DNA from: Pseudaquabacterium terrae
GTDB taxonomy: Bacteria; Pseudomonadota; Gammaproteobacteria; Burkholderiales; Burkholderiaceae_C
DNA: 64,000 nucleotides
Assembly: GCF_013266755.1 (NCBI RefSeq)
Contig: NZ_JABRWJ010000008.1
Span: 310,001 to 374,000 of the forward strand
Reading direction: 5' to 3'
Shown here: positions 1-10,829 of the stretch, in pieces
Numbering within the stretch: position 1 is the stretch's first letter
Layout: each line of letters starts with the position of its first letter
Translations under genes and position numbers: made by a program
The notes under the pieces: model-generated
What the model was told of the DNA's origin: nothing
Seen by the model: only the letters and a program-made list of their open reading frames with translations
Database searches by the model: none

Positions 1-37
1 GGCGCTCGGCCCGCAATGCCGCGATCGGCTGCTTCAT
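1..37 (-). CDS. Start of an unidentified gene downstream of btuF, cut by the window edge
   Basis: An ATG at 37-35 overlaps the TGA of the btuF-like gene in an ATGA junction. Only 12 codons are visible (MKQPIAALRAER), too few to identify the product. Its place as fourth gene of a riboswitch-led B12 operon suggests a cobalamin uptake, salvage or synthesis function. That is inference from position only. Confidence 0.45.
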   Translation of the reverse strand, partial: MKQPIAALRAER

Positions 38-867
38 GGTTTGGCGGGCAGCCGCTGCAGGCAATCGGCAAGCAGCTCGGCCGCTTCGCCGAGCCGCGGG
101 CCGGGGCGGATCAGCAGCTCGTAGCGGGCGTGCGGAAAGCCGCAGTGGCGGCCCTGGCGCAGTGCGGGCAGGCTTTGCCAGCCGGGGCGCTGCGGCATCG
201 TGGCGAGGTCGCGGTCGACGGCCATCAAGATATCGGGCGAATGACGCGGCACCCACTCGGGGTTCAGCCGCGGAAACGGGCCCAGCGCGGCCGGCACCGC
301 GTTGGCCAGCCCCAGGCGCGCCAGCGTCTCGCCGATGAACGACGCGGCGCCGGCGGCATACCCGGAGCTGTCGATCTCGAAGTAGACGCGCTGCCCGCGC
401 ACGGCCGGCGGCACGCGTGCGGCGGCGGCATCGATGCGCGCCTGGATGCGCTGCCACAGCGGCTCGGCACGGCCCGGCAGCTGGAGCAGGCGTTCGAGCT
501 CGTGCAGTGAATGCCGCACGTCCTCGTGCGTCTCGGAGCGCAGCACCCGCACGTCGAGGCCGAGCGCCTGCAGCCGGTCGATCACCCGCGCCGACGGCGC
601 CGCGAGCACGAGATCCGGCTTCAGCGCGACGATGCGTTCGATCTGCGCATCGTCCAGGCCGCCGAGCCTGGGCAACTGGAGCACGGCGTCCGGCCAGTTC
701 GAATAGCGGTCGATGCCGACCAGGCGCTCGCAGGCGCCGAGCGCGCAGACGCTTTCGGTCAGCGAGGGCAACAGCGAGACGATGCGCTGCGGCCCGGCGG
801 CGAGAGACCAGGGCGCCGCCGACGCGAGCAGCGCAACCAGGATGAGGCGCAGCAGCTGGGCAAGCAT
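34..867 (-). CDS. btuF: Periplasmic cobalamin-binding ABC transporter protein, BtuF-like
   Basis: 277 residues. A hydrophobic signal peptide covers about residues 1-23 and ends in an Ala-rich cleavage region. Near the N-terminus comes RIVSLLPSLTE, typical of the helical-backbone metal/B12-binding proteins (BtuF/FecB type), then a long lobe with LKPDLVLAA. The likely role is to bind vitamin B12 or cobinamide in the periplasm and hand it to an inner-membrane ABC transporter. No permease or ATPase is visible, though either could lie beyond position 1. The start was chosen because its ATG shares one base with the cobU stop (TGATG) and gives a clean signal peptide. A siderophore-binding protein is less likely given cobU and the riboswitch. 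Confidence 0.85.
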   Translation of the reverse strand: MLAQLLRLILVALLASAAPWSLAAGPQRIVSLLPSLTESVCALGACERLVGIDRYSNWPDAVLQLPRLGGLDDAQIERIVALKPDLVLAAPSARVIDRLQALGLDVRVLRSETHEDVRHSLHELERLLQLPGRAEPLWQRIQARIDAAAARVPPAVRGQRVYFEIDSSGYAAGAASFIGETLARLGLANAVPAALGPFPRLNPEWVPRHSPDILMAVDRDLATMPQRPGWQSLPALRQGRHCGFPHARYELLIRPGPRLGEAAELLADCLQRLPAKP

Positions 868-1424
868 CAGGCATTCTCCCGCGGCAGCGCGAGCGCACGG
901 CCGGCGACCATCAGCGTGACCCGCTCGCAGGCGCGGCCGAGGCGCTGGTGCAGCGTGCCGAGCGCGTCGACGCAGCGCCGCGCTTCGGGCGACAGCGGCG
1001 ACAGCCCGAGGCCGATCTCGTTGGACACCAGCACGACCGGACCGGTGCTGCTCGCCAGCGCGGCGACCAGGTCGTCCACCGTGCCGTCCCAGGCCGCCTC
1101 GTCGAGCGACGGCCCGTGCAGCGGCATCAGCAGGTTGGTGGCCCACAGCGTCAGGCAATCGACGAGTAGCAGCCGCTGTGGTGCGGCCTGCGCGCGCAGC
1201 GTCGCGCCGAGTGCGCGCGGCTCTTCGAGCGTGCGCAAGGCCGGGACACGCGCGGCGCGTTCTATCTGATGACGCGCAATGCGAGCGGCCATCTCGGCGT
1301 CGCCGGCGAGCGCGGTGGCGATCAGCAGCGCGTCGTGGCCGGGCGTGGCCAGCCACGCGGCGGCGCGGATCTCGGCGGCGCGCGACTTGCCGCTCTTCTG
1401 GCCACCGAGGATCAGCTCGTGCAT
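867..1424 (-). CDS. cobU: Adenosylcobinamide kinase / adenosylcobinamide-phosphate guanylyltransferase
   Basis: 185 residues, the normal size for CobU/CobP. It phosphorylates adenosylcobinamide and then transfers GMP from GTP to give adenosylcobinamide-GDP, a step of nucleotide-loop assembly in B12 synthesis and salvage. The N-terminal P-loop GGQKSGKS (residues 7-14) fits the family, as do LLVDCLTLW and the NEIGLGLSP stretch. It starts 20 bases after the btuB stop and overlaps btuF by one base, so the three genes look like one transcript under the B12 riboswitch. Salvage of imported cobinamide would explain linkage to a receptor and a binding protein. Confidence 0.93.
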   Translation of the reverse strand: MHELILGGQKSGKSRAAEIRAAAWLATPGHDALLIATALAGDAEMAARIARHQIERAARVPALRTLEEPRALGATLRAQAAPQRLLLVDCLTLWATNLLMPLHGPSLDEAAWDGTVDDLVAALASSTGPVVLVSNEIGLGLSPLSPEARRCVDALGTLHQRLGRACERVTLMVAGRALALPRENA

Positions 1425-1444
1425 CGCGCGGCGCCTTCGCTCGC

Positions 1445-3349
1445 TCAGCGGCCCGGCCAGTCCCAGCGCACGCCGATCCAGGCCTGGCGGCCGAGCGCCT
1501 GGTAGTCGCGCACCGGCTCGATGTCGCGGTCGGTCGCGTTCAGCAGCTTGGCTTCGAGCTGCCATTGCGGCGCCAAGCGCCAGCGCGCGCGCAGGTCGAT
1601 CGTCGTGTACTGCGCGAGCACCTTGCCGCCGTCGGGCCGTGCGCCGACGTTCAGCGCGGCAACACCGACCAGCCAGGCGCCGGCGTCGTGATCGAGCGAG
1701 ACGCTGGCCTGGTGCGCGGCGCGGCGCTGCAGGCGCTGGCCGGTGTCGGCATCCTTGGCGTCGACGAAATCGAGCGCCGCGCGGCCCTGCCATGCGCCGA
1801 ACTGCGCGCCGCCGGCGAGGCTCAGGCCCTGCAGCCTCGCGCGGCCGATGTTCGCGGCGCAGCCGAAGTTGAACGCCGGGTCGTTCGGGCAACGGCTGCG
1901 GTCCGGCTCGTAGGCGACCATGTCGCGCGTGCGGTTGCGGTAGGCGGTCGCCGAAAAATCGGCGCCGGTCCAGCGGCCATCGATGCCGAGTTCGATGCTC
2001 TTCGAGCGCTCGGGTCGGATCGTCGGCACGCCGTAGCCGGGGTAGAAGAGGTCGTTGAAGCTCGGTGCCTTGAACGACTGGCCGGCGAGCGCACGCACGC
2101 GCCAGCCGGCGCCGACGGCGATCGAGGCGCCGAGGCGGCCGGTGTCCACCTCGCCGTAGACCGAGTTGTCGTCGTGGCGCAGGTCGGCCTGCAGGTTCAG
2201 GCCGTTGAAGCTGCCGGCATAGGCCAGCACGAGCGCATCGTTGTCGCGCTTGGGTTCGCCGTTGAAACCGGTGGCCAGCGCCTCTTCGCGCAGGGCTTCA
2301 TAGGCCAGCGTCACGCGCTGCTCGGCCGCCATGCGCCAGGTGGCCTGGGCATCGAGCTGGCGGCGCTGCGTGCGGAAGCGATCGATCTGGCGGCCGCCGG
2401 TGTGCGAATCGCCTTGCTGCGTCGCGATGCGCACGAGCGACGACCAGTCAGGGGTCCAGGTGGCGTTCCAGGCGAGAGCGGCGACTTGGGTTTCGAGGCG
2501 GTTGCGGAAATCGGGTGTCGCATCCGGTGCGTAGGTCGGCGGCAGGAACTCGCTGGCGTCGTACTGCGTATTCAGGCGCGTTTCGAGCAGCGTGGCGTCG
2601 ATGCGCTGGCCCTTCGCCGGCTGCCACCCAAGGCGCGCTTGGGCCGTGCTGCGGCGGAACCCGTCGACATCGGGGTTGTGGTTGCCGAAGCGGTCGTTCG
2701 GCCGCAGCGTCGACACGCCTTCGAGCCGCTCGTGCGAGACGCCGCCGGCGATGTCGAAGCTGCCGAAGGCCGCGCCGGCATGCAGCGAGCCTTCACGCGC
2801 GCCATAACCGCCCGCGGCGAGGCGCACCGACGCATGCGGCGCGCTGTCGCCGCGGCGCGTGAAGATCTGCACGACGCCGCCGGCGCCGTCCGCGCCGTAG
2901 AGGCTGGAGGCCGGCCCGCGCAGCACCTCGATGCGCTCGATCGACGCGAGGCTCAGCGCCTCGAGCTCGGCATAACCGAGCGTCGCCGAGCCGATGCGCA
3001 CGCCGTCGACCAGCACCAGCGTATTGCCCGAGCCGGCACCGCGGATGAAGATGCTGGCGTTGGCGCCGGGTCCGCCGTTGCGCGAGACCTGCACGCCGGC
3101 TTCGCGGCGCAGCAGGTCCTCGACCGAGTCGGCGGTCGAGCGGTTGATGCGCTCGGCGTCGATGATCACGACGTCGGCGGCGATCTTGCTGGCGGGCAGC
3201 GGCTCGCGCGCGCCGATCACGACGATCGGTTCGCTGCGGGCTGGATTCTGTGCGGCGGCGGGCAGCGCGGCGCAAGCGGCGGCCAGCGCCAAGGCGTGCA
3301 AACGGGTGCGCGACGCGGCAGGTCGGCGCTTCGAAGGGCAATGGATCAT
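1445..3349 (-). CDS. btuB: TonB-dependent vitamin B12 outer-membrane receptor
   Basis: 634 residues. A signal peptide spans about 1-33 (Ala-rich, ending ALPAAAQ), followed by a TonB-box-like segment EPIVVIG. Next comes a plug domain with DLLRREAGVQVS, SIFIRGAGSGNTLVLVDGVR and IEVLRGPASSLYGADGAGG, then a 22-strand-type barrel. It takes corrinoids across the outer membrane using TonB energy. The start was set at the ATG directly before the signal peptide; the longer frame upstream runs through the riboswitch and is not coding. The protein ends WDWPGR rather than in the usual terminal aromatic residue, so strand 22 may end a few residues early. The riboswitch upstream supports B12 rather than siderophore as substrate. 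Confidence 0.93.
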   Translation of the reverse strand: MIHCPSKRRPAASRTRLHALALAAACAALPAAAQNPARSEPIVVIGAREPLPASKIAADVVIIDAERINRSTADSVEDLLRREAGVQVSRNGGPGANASIFIRGAGSGNTLVLVDGVRIGSATLGYAELEALSLASIERIEVLRGPASSLYGADGAGGVVQIFTRRGDSAPHASVRLAAGGYGAREGSLHAGAAFGSFDIAGGVSHERLEGVSTLRPNDRFGNHNPDVDGFRRSTAQARLGWQPAKGQRIDATLLETRLNTQYDASEFLPPTYAPDATPDFRNRLETQVAALAWNATWTPDWSSLVRIATQQGDSHTGGRQIDRFRTQRRQLDAQATWRMAAEQRVTLAYEALREEALATGFNGEPKRDNDALVLAYAGSFNGLNLQADLRHDDNSVYGEVDTGRLGASIAVGAGWRVRALAGQSFKAPSFNDLFYPGYGVPTIRPERSKSIELGIDGRWTGADFSATAYRNRTRDMVAYEPDRSRCPNDPAFNFGCAANIGRARLQGLSLAGGAQFGAWQGRAALDFVDAKDADTGQRLQRRAAHQASVSLDHDAGAWLVGVAALNVGARPDGGKVLAQYTTIDLRARWRLAPQWQLEAKLLNATDRDIEPVRDYQALGRQAWIGVRWDWPGR

Positions 3350-3435
3350 GAGTACTGCGCGAGCGGTGGACGTGCTGGCCTGCGACCCCGCAGGCTGGCA
3401 CCTTACGGCGCGCCGCGAATGCAGCGCGCCACCTC

Positions 3436-3646
3436 GTTGGCCGGTATCCGGGCTGGCGGAGACGGCCCCTGTGCCCTTCCCAGACGCATCACGCGCCCAG
3501 TGGGATTCGACAGGAGCTGAAGGGAGTTCCCTCGTCCGCTTACCGTTGCGGGGGCAGCTCAGGTTGAGGTTCGGCCGGTCGGCCTGGCCTGTCCTGATTC
3601 CCGTTGAACTGCGCCGTCCGAGAAACGGGCGGCGCGAGCACCAACG
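3436..3646 (-). promoter_or_regulatory. Cobalamin (AdoCbl-type) riboswitch upstream of btuB
   Basis: Read on the minus strand the conserved blocks appear in order: GGTGCTCGC near 3644, a GGGAATCAGG block near 3600, CTGCCCCCGCAACGGTAAGC near 3550, CCACTG near 3500, TGGGAAGG near 3480, and the B12 box AGCCCGGATACCGGCC at 3454-3439. Ninety bases separate the box from the btuB ATG. They hold a GGCGCGC/GCGCGCC stem and a perfect GCCTGCG/CGCAGGC hairpin (3378-3395) with no T-run, so control is more likely translational than by termination. A TATGAT at 3658-3653 could be the -10 element; no good -35 was seen. The whole 3350-3681 stretch is this leader plus promoter. Confidence 0.95.
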
Positions 3647-3681
3647 GCGCGCATCATACCGGTCGATACTTCGGTCGAGGC

Positions 3682-4326
3682 TCAGGCCCGCGGCGTGGCG
3701 CCGAGGCGGAAGTAGTCGCACCAGCGGCTGACGGCGCAGGCGCTGCAGCGCGGCGTGCGCGCGACGCAGACATAGCGACCGTGCAGGATCAGCCAGTGGT
3801 GCGCCTCGACGCGGTACGGCTCGGGCACGCGTTCCTCGAGGCGCAGCTCGACGTCCAGCGGGTTCCTGCCCGGCGCCAGGCCGGTGCGGTTGCTAACCCG
3901 GAAAATGTGCGTGTCGACGGCCATCGTCGGCTCGCCGAAGGCCACGTTCAGCACCACGTTGGCGGTCTTGCGGCCGACGCCCGGCAGCGCTTCGAGCGCC
4001 GCGCGGCTGCGCGGCACCCGGCCGCCGTGCTGGTCGACCAGGATGCGGCACGTGGCGAGGAGGTGCTTGGCCTTGTTGCGGTACAGGCCGATCGTGCGGA
4101 TGTACTCGCTGACGCCTTCGACGCCGAGCGCGAGCAGCTTCTGCGGCGTGTTGGCGACCGGGAACAGCCGCCGCGTCGCCTTGTTGACGCCGACGTCGGT
4201 GGCCTGCGCCGACAACAGCACCGCGGCGAGCAGCTCGAAGACGCTGGTGTATTCGAGCTCGCTGGCCGGCTGCGGGTTGGCGGCGGCCAGCGTCGCAAAG
4301 AAGGGTTCGATGTCTTCAATTTTCAT
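3682..4326 (-). CDS. nth: Endonuclease III (DNA glycosylase/AP lyase)
   Basis: 214 residues. It excises oxidised pyrimidines and cleaves the abasic site during base excision repair. The helix-hairpin-helix LPGVGRKTANVVL carries catalytic Lys120, and AVDTHIFRV carries Asp138, both at the numbers known from E. coli Nth. The [4Fe-4S] loop has Cys187, 194, 197 and 203 with C-x6-C-x2-C-x5-C spacing. The gene overlaps the transporter gene upstream by four bases (ATGA), so it is the last gene of the rnfB-transporter-nth set. It needs Fe-S assembly, which the isc operon in this window could supply. Confidence 0.96.
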   Translation of the reverse strand: MKIEDIEPFFATLAAANPQPASELEYTSVFELLAAVLLSAQATDVGVNKATRRLFPVANTPQKLLALGVEGVSEYIRTIGLYRNKAKHLLATCRILVDQHGGRVPRSRAALEALPGVGRKTANVVLNVAFGEPTMAVDTHIFRVSNRTGLAPGRNPLDVELRLEERVPEPYRVEAHHWLILHGRYVCVARTPRCSACAVSRWCDYFRLGATPRA

Positions 4327-5264
4327 CGGCGGAAGTGGTGTTGCAGCAGCGGTTGGACCTGGATCGCGACGATGCACAGCAGGATCAGCCCGGCGCCGGC
4401 GAAGCCGCTGGCACTCAGGCGGTCGCCCATGAAGAGCGCACCGAAGGCGGCGGCGAAGACAGTTTCGGACGACAGGATGATCGCCGCGTCGGCCGGATGC
4501 GCGTGGCGCTGGCCGACCACCTGCAGCGTGAAGCCGATGCCGACCGAGACGATGCCGGTGTAGAGGATCGCGCCGGCGGCGGTGCGCAGGCCTTCGGCGC
4601 TGACCGGCTCGGTCAGCAGGCCGAGCACGCCGCTGAGCAATGCGCAGACGGCGAACTGCCCGCAGGCCAGCGTGTACGCGCCGCGCAGCCGGTTCGCGAC
4701 GCGGCCGACCAGCAGCACGTGGAAGGCCCAGGGCAGCGTGCTGGCGAGCACCCACAGGTCGCCGGTGGACAGGCCCGCGATCGAGGCGCCGGTCATCAAC
4801 CAGGTGCCGGCGAGGCAGCCGAGCGACGCTGGCCACACGCTCCAGTGCGGCCCTTGGCGCAGCAGCACCCAGGCGAGCAGCGGCACCAGCGGAACGTACA
4901 GCGCAGTCAGGAAGCCGGCGTTGGTGACGCTGGTGCTGACGAGGCCGATCTGCTGCAGCACGACGCCGATGCACAGCAGCAGCCCGAGCAGCACGATCCA
5001 GGCGAAGTCGCGCCGGCCTGGGCGATGGCCGTGGCGGCGCAGCTGCTGCTGTTCACGCAGAGCCAGCGGCAGCACGACCAGCGCGCCAAGCACGAAACGC
5101 ACGCCGGTGAAAGTCAGCGGCCCGACGCCGGCCATGCCGAGCGCCTGGCCGACGAAGGCCGAGCCCCAGATCAACGCGGCGAGCAGCAGCAGGCCACCTG
5201 ATTGCAGGCGCGACAGCGGCGCCGGGCCGGTGGCGAGCGGCCCGGTGGGCAGCGCGGAGCTCAT
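4323..5264 (-). CDS. EamA-family (drug/metabolite) membrane transporter
   Basis: 313 residues with about ten hydrophobic segments and two EamA-like halves. The first half starts at [20 protein letters not shown], a typical EamA N-terminus; the second includes [20 protein letters not shown]. Proteins of this family export metabolites or amino acids, but the substrate cannot be read from the sequence. It overlaps both neighbours by four bases (ATGA with rnfB upstream and nth downstream), so the three genes are probably co-translated. That coupling does not by itself imply shared function. Confidence 0.88.
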   Translation of the reverse strand: MSSALPTGPLATGPAPLSRLQSGGLLLLAALIWGSAFVGQALGMAGVGPLTFTGVRFVLGALVVLPLALREQQQLRRHGHRPGRRDFAWIVLLGLLLCIGVVLQQIGLVSTSVTNAGFLTALYVPLVPLLAWVLLRQGPHWSVWPASLGCLAGTWLMTGASIAGLSTGDLWVLASTLPWAFHVLLVGRVANRLRGAYTLACGQFAVCALLSGVLGLLTEPVSAEGLRTAAGAILYTGIVSVGIGFTLQVVGQRHAHPADAAIILSSETVFAAAFGALFMGDRLSASGFAGAGLILLCIVAIQVQPLLQHHFRR

Positions 5265-5872
5265 CGGTCGGCGCCGCCGTTGCCGTGATGGCCGCTGCGC
5301 CGGTCGGCCGCCTTGGCGGCGAGGCGCTCATCGTTCTCGCGCCGCTCGCGCTCGACACGCAGCTGGTGGAACGCATAACGCTCGCGCGCGGTCTCGGCTT
5401 GCTGCGGCGACCAGGCGTCCCACCCGCTGCGCTCGACGCTGACCGGCTCCATCGCGATGCAATCGACCGGACAAACTGGCACGCACAGCTCGCAGCCGGT
5501 GCACAGCGCATCAACCACCGTGTGCATCAGTTTCGGCGCGCCGATGATGCAGTCGACCGGGCAGGCCTTGATGCACAGCGTGCAGCCGATGCACCAGGCT
5601 TCGTCGATCAGCGCCAGCTTCAGCGGGCCTTCTTCGCCGTGTTCGGGGTCCAGCGGCAGCAGGGCCTGGCCGGTGATGCGAGCCAGGCGCTCGATGCCCT
5701 CGGCGCCGCCGGGGGGACAGCGGTTGATCGGGGCGTCGCCGGCGGCGATCGCTTCGGCGTAGTGCCGGCAATCGGGGTAGCCGCAGCGCGTGCATTGCGT
5801 CTGCGGCAGCGCAGCGTCGATGTCTTCGACGAGCGCGCTGACAGGGGAGCGAAGGGCGGCGGTGGGGCTCAC
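5261..5872 (-). CDS. rnfB: RnfB-like iron-sulfur electron-transfer protein
   Basis: 203 residues with GTG start. The N-terminal CTRCGYPDC motif plus Cys52 (Cys27, 30, 35, 52) matches the RnfB Fe-S domain. Two ferredoxin-type [4Fe-4S] motifs follow, [12 protein letters not shown] (94-104) and [12 protein letters not shown] (124-134). The C-terminus is charged and probably helical. Full RnfB proteins have an N-terminal membrane helix; none is present here, so this form is probably soluble. No rnfA, C, D, G or E genes are seen nearby. In gammaproteobacteria nth follows the rnf operon, so the link to nth looks like a remnant of that arrangement. The electron partner is unknown. Confidence 0.85.
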   Translation of the reverse strand: MSPTAALRSPVSALVEDIDAALPQTQCTRCGYPDCRHYAEAIAAGDAPINRCPPGGAEGIERLARITGQALLPLDPEHGEEGPLKLALIDEAWCIGCTLCIKACPVDCIIGAPKLMHTVVDALCTGCELCVPVCPVDCIAMEPVSVERSGWDAWSPQQAETARERYAFHQLRVERERRENDERLAAKAADRRSGHHGNGGADR

Positions 5873-5894
5873 CGCCGGATTATCGGCGGCGCTT

Positions 5895-7190
5895 TCAGCC
5901 GCGGCGGCCGCTGCGCTTGCGTTCCGACGGCACGGGCTCGAGCACTTCCGGCTCGTTGTAGCGCTCGATGAAGGCCTTGATTTCCGGGTAGACCTTCTCG
6001 CGCCAGCGGCGGCCTGAGAAGATGCCGTAGTGGCCGGCGCCTTCGACGTCGTAATGGAACTGGCGCGACTTCGGGATGCCGGTGCACAGCTCGTGCGCGG
6101 CCTTGGTCTGGCCGGCGCCGGAGATGTCGTCGAGCTCGCCTTCGACGGTCATCAGCGCGCTGGTCGTGATGTCCTGCGGCCGCACCAGCGTGCCTTGCAC
6201 GTCCCAGGTGCCGTTGACCAGCGCGAAGTCCTGGAACACGGTCTTGATCGTGTCGAGGTAGTACTCGGCCGGCATGTCGAGCACGGCGTTGTACTCGTCA
6301 TAGAACTCGCGATGCGAGTCGGCGCTGTCGTCGTCGCCGCGCACCAGGTCGAGGAAGTAGTCGTAGTGCGATGACAGGTGGCGGTCCGGGTTCATCGCGA
6401 CGAAGCCGGTGTGCTGCAGGAAGCCCGGATAGACGCGGCGACCGGCGCCGGGGAAGTTCGTCGGCACGCGATAGATCACGTTGTTCTCGAACCACTCGAA
6501 GCTCTTGTTCATCGCCAGGTTGTTCACCGCGGTCGGCGAGCGGCGGGCATCGATCGGGCCGCCCATCATCGTCAGCGTGCGCGGCGTGAACTCGCCCTTG
6601 GTGGCCAGCAGCGACACCGCGGCCAGCACCGGCACGGTCGGCTGGCACACCGAAATCACGTTGCACTCGGGACCGATGTGGCGGATGAACTCCTGCACAT
6701 AGGCGATGTAGTCGTCGAGGTGGAACGGGCCGTCCTCGACCGGCACGTTGCGCGCATCGGTCCAGTCGGTGATGTACACCTTGTGGTCGTGCAGCAGCAT
6801 CTTGACGGTGTCGCGCAGCAGCGTCGAGTGGTGACCCGACAGCGGCGCGACGACCAGCACCGTCGGCTGGGACTTCATCTTCTCGAGCACCGGCGCGTCG
6901 TCGGTGAAACGCTTGAAGCGCAGCAGCCGGCAGAACGGCTTGGTGATCGTCACCTGCTCCTGCACGGCGACTTCGACGCCATCGACCGTGGCACCGCGGA
7001 TGTCGAATTCCGGTTTCTCGTATTCCTTGGCCAGCCGGTGCATCAGATCGAAGCCGGCCGACACGCGCTGGGCCAACGGCGTGTGCGTGAAGGGCGACAA
7101 CGGATGGTTGTAGAGCTTCGACGAGGCGCTGGCGAACTCGGCAAACGGCGCCATCAGAGCGCGTTGGGTTTCATACCACTGGTACAGCAT
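5895..7190 (-). CDS. phaZ: Intracellular polyhydroxybutyrate depolymerase
   Basis: 431 residues, close to the PhaZ1 family of Ralstonia-type bacteria. It hydrolyses stored PHB granules to release 3-hydroxybutyrate units. The protein begins [16 protein letters not shown], typical of the family. The catalytic nucleophile is Cys182 in [10 protein letters not shown], where extracellular lipase-like depolymerases carry Ser. The C-terminal [13 protein letters not shown] supplies the catalytic His. No signal peptide is present, so it acts in the cytoplasm. It stands alone, 22 bases past the rnfB GTG on the same strand, with about 140 bases upstream. It implies that the organism stores PHB. Confidence 0.94.
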   Translation of the reverse strand: MLYQWYETQRALMAPFAEFASASSKLYNHPLSPFTHTPLAQRVSAGFDLMHRLAKEYEKPEFDIRGATVDGVEVAVQEQVTITKPFCRLLRFKRFTDDAPVLEKMKSQPTVLVVAPLSGHHSTLLRDTVKMLLHDHKVYITDWTDARNVPVEDGPFHLDDYIAYVQEFIRHIGPECNVISVCQPTVPVLAAVSLLATKGEFTPRTLTMMGGPIDARRSPTAVNNLAMNKSFEWFENNVIYRVPTNFPGAGRRVYPGFLQHTGFVAMNPDRHLSSHYDYFLDLVRGDDDSADSHREFYDEYNAVLDMPAEYYLDTIKTVFQDFALVNGTWDVQGTLVRPQDITTSALMTVEGELDDISGAGQTKAAHELCTGIPKSRQFHYDVEGAGHYGIFSGRRWREKVYPEIKAFIERYNEPEVLEPVPSERKRSGRRG

Positions 7191-7332
7191 GTCGAAGCGA
7201 CTCCGGTCTGGTCAGATTTGCTGCAGCGCAGCATGGAGGATAGTACCCCGAACATGGTGAGGCCGCTCGAGCAATGGCGATTACGGAAAAACACGTAACT
7301 TTGAACCCCTGATCGAGCGGCGCGTGGCGGCC

Positions 7333-8529
7333 TCAGAGCACCTTGGCGATCGACGCGGCGACGTAGTCGATGTTGCGGGTGTTCAGCGCGGCGACGCAGA
7401 TACGGCCCGAATCGACACCGTAGACGCCGAATTCGCTGCGCAAACGCTGCATTTGCTCAGTCGAAAGCCCGGAGTAGCTGAACATGCCGACCTGCGACCG
7501 GATGAAGCTGAAGTCCTGCTGGACGCCCGCTGCGGCCAGCTTGTCGATCAGCAGCGTGCGCATCTGCTTGATGCGCTGGCGCATCCCGGCGAGCTCTTCT
7601 TCCCACATCTTGCGCAACGCGGGCGTCTCGAGCACCGTGGCGACCACCTGCGCGCCATGCGTGGGCGGGTTCGAGTAGTTGGTGCGGATCACGATCTTCA
7701 GCTGCGACAGCACCTTGGCCGCCTCGTCCTTGCTCGTGCAGACGACGCTCAGCGCGCCGACCCGCTCGCCGTAGAGCGAGAAACTCTTCGAGAACGAGGT
7801 CGAGACGAAGAAGTCCATGCCCGAGGCGACGAACTGCTGGATCACCGCGCCGTCTTCGGCGATGCCTTCGCCGAAGCCCTGGTAGGCCATGTCGAGGAAG
7901 GGAATCAGCGCGCGCGCCTTCAGAACTTCGACAACGCGGGTCCACTGTGCCGGGGTGATCTCGTAGCCGGTGGGGTTGTGGCAGCAGGCATGCAGCACGA
8001 CGATCGTGCCGGCAGGCGCGGCCTGCAGCGCGCCGAGCATGTCGTCGAAGCGCACGCCGCGCTTTTCGGCGTCGTAGTACGGGTAGCTCTCGACCGGGAA
8101 GCCGGCGCTGGTGAACAGCGCGCGGTGGTTTTCCCAGCTCGGATCGCTGATCAGCACCTTGGCGGTCGGGCGCAGCTTCTTCAGGAAGTCGGCGCCGATC
8201 TTCAGCCCGCCGGTGCCGCCGAGGGCCTGCACCGTCGCGACGCGGCCGGCCTTCAGAATCTCGCTGTCGGCGCCGAACACCAGGCCTTGCACCGCCTTGT
8301 CGTAGGCCGCGATGCCGTCGATCGGCAGGTAGCCGCGCGGCTTGTGCGCATCGACCAATTGGTGCTCGGCCGCCTGCACGCAATTGAGCAGCGGCAGCTT
8401 GCCGTTGTCGTCGAAGTAGACCCCGACGCCGAGGTTCACCTTGGCCGGGTTCGGGTCGGCATTGAATTGCTCGTTCAGGCCCAGGATCGGGTCGCGCGGG
8501 GCCATGTCGACGGCGGCAAACAGCGTCAT
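7333..8529 (-). CDS. Aromatic-amino-acid / aspartate aminotransferase (class I, TyrB/AspC type)
   Basis: 398 residues, the full length of the gammaproteobacterial-type AspC/TyrB enzymes. It transfers amino groups between aspartate or aromatic amino acids and 2-oxoglutarate using PLP. The PLP lysine is Lys248 in SFSKSFSLYGERVG. ACCHNPTGYEITPAQW and FLDMAYQGFGEG are cofactor-site motifs. Substrate preference between aspartate and tyrosine/phenylalanine cannot be told from these motifs. It is divergent from uvrB. The 142 bases between its stop and phaZ show no clear terminator. Confidence 0.93.
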   Translation of the reverse strand: MTLFAAVDMAPRDPILGLNEQFNADPNPAKVNLGVGVYFDDNGKLPLLNCVQAAEHQLVDAHKPRGYLPIDGIAAYDKAVQGLVFGADSEILKAGRVATVQALGGTGGLKIGADFLKKLRPTAKVLISDPSWENHRALFTSAGFPVESYPYYDAEKRGVRFDDMLGALQAAPAGTIVVLHACCHNPTGYEITPAQWTRVVEVLKARALIPFLDMAYQGFGEGIAEDGAVIQQFVASGMDFFVSTSFSKSFSLYGERVGALSVVCTSKDEAAKVLSQLKIVIRTNYSNPPTHGAQVVATVLETPALRKMWEEELAGMRQRIKQMRTLLIDKLAAAGVQQDFSFIRSQVGMFSYSGLSTEQMQRLRSEFGVYGVDSGRICVAALNTRNIDYVAASIAKVL

Positions 8530-8615
8530 CTCGAGATCATCCTGTCAGAAGGGTGGCAGCAGCCGGCGGGGGGTGAAGGGGGGAGGGCTGCAGGCCCCGT
8601 GGTTGCTGCGCTACG

Positions 8616-8631
8616 CTGTCAGACCGACCAG
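8616..8631 (+). promoter_or_regulatory. Possible LexA-like site upstream of uvrB
   Basis: CTGTCAGACCGACCAG matches the CTG-N10-CAG frame of proteobacterial LexA operators but lacks the ACAG right half. It lies 53 bases before the uvrB ATG, in the 155-base gap between uvrB and the divergent aminotransferase. uvrB is a classic SOS gene, which is the only reason to take this short match seriously. No convincing -35/-10 pair was seen in the gap. Confidence 0.25.
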
Positions 8632-8684
8632 GGCAGCCCAGGAACAACCCCGAAGGCGCCTCATTTTAGTTCAGGGATTACCCG

Positions 8685-10784
<2,100 letters not shown>

Positions 10785-10829
10785 TCCCGCAGGGATCGCC
10801 AGCGGGGCCTTGGGCTATGCTGCCGGTCC

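Noticed and set aside
1178-3520. A 780-codon plus-strand frame opposite cobU, btuB and the riboswitch
   Set aside because: Composition is low-complexity Arg/Ala/Val, it has no recognisable domain, and it runs through a firm riboswitch and a firm receptor gene on the other strand.
7191-7332. The phaZ upstream gap searched for promoter and terminator
   Set aside because: A TACTAT near 7241 is a possible -10 but has no -35 at normal spacing, and no stem with a T-run follows the aminotransferase gene.
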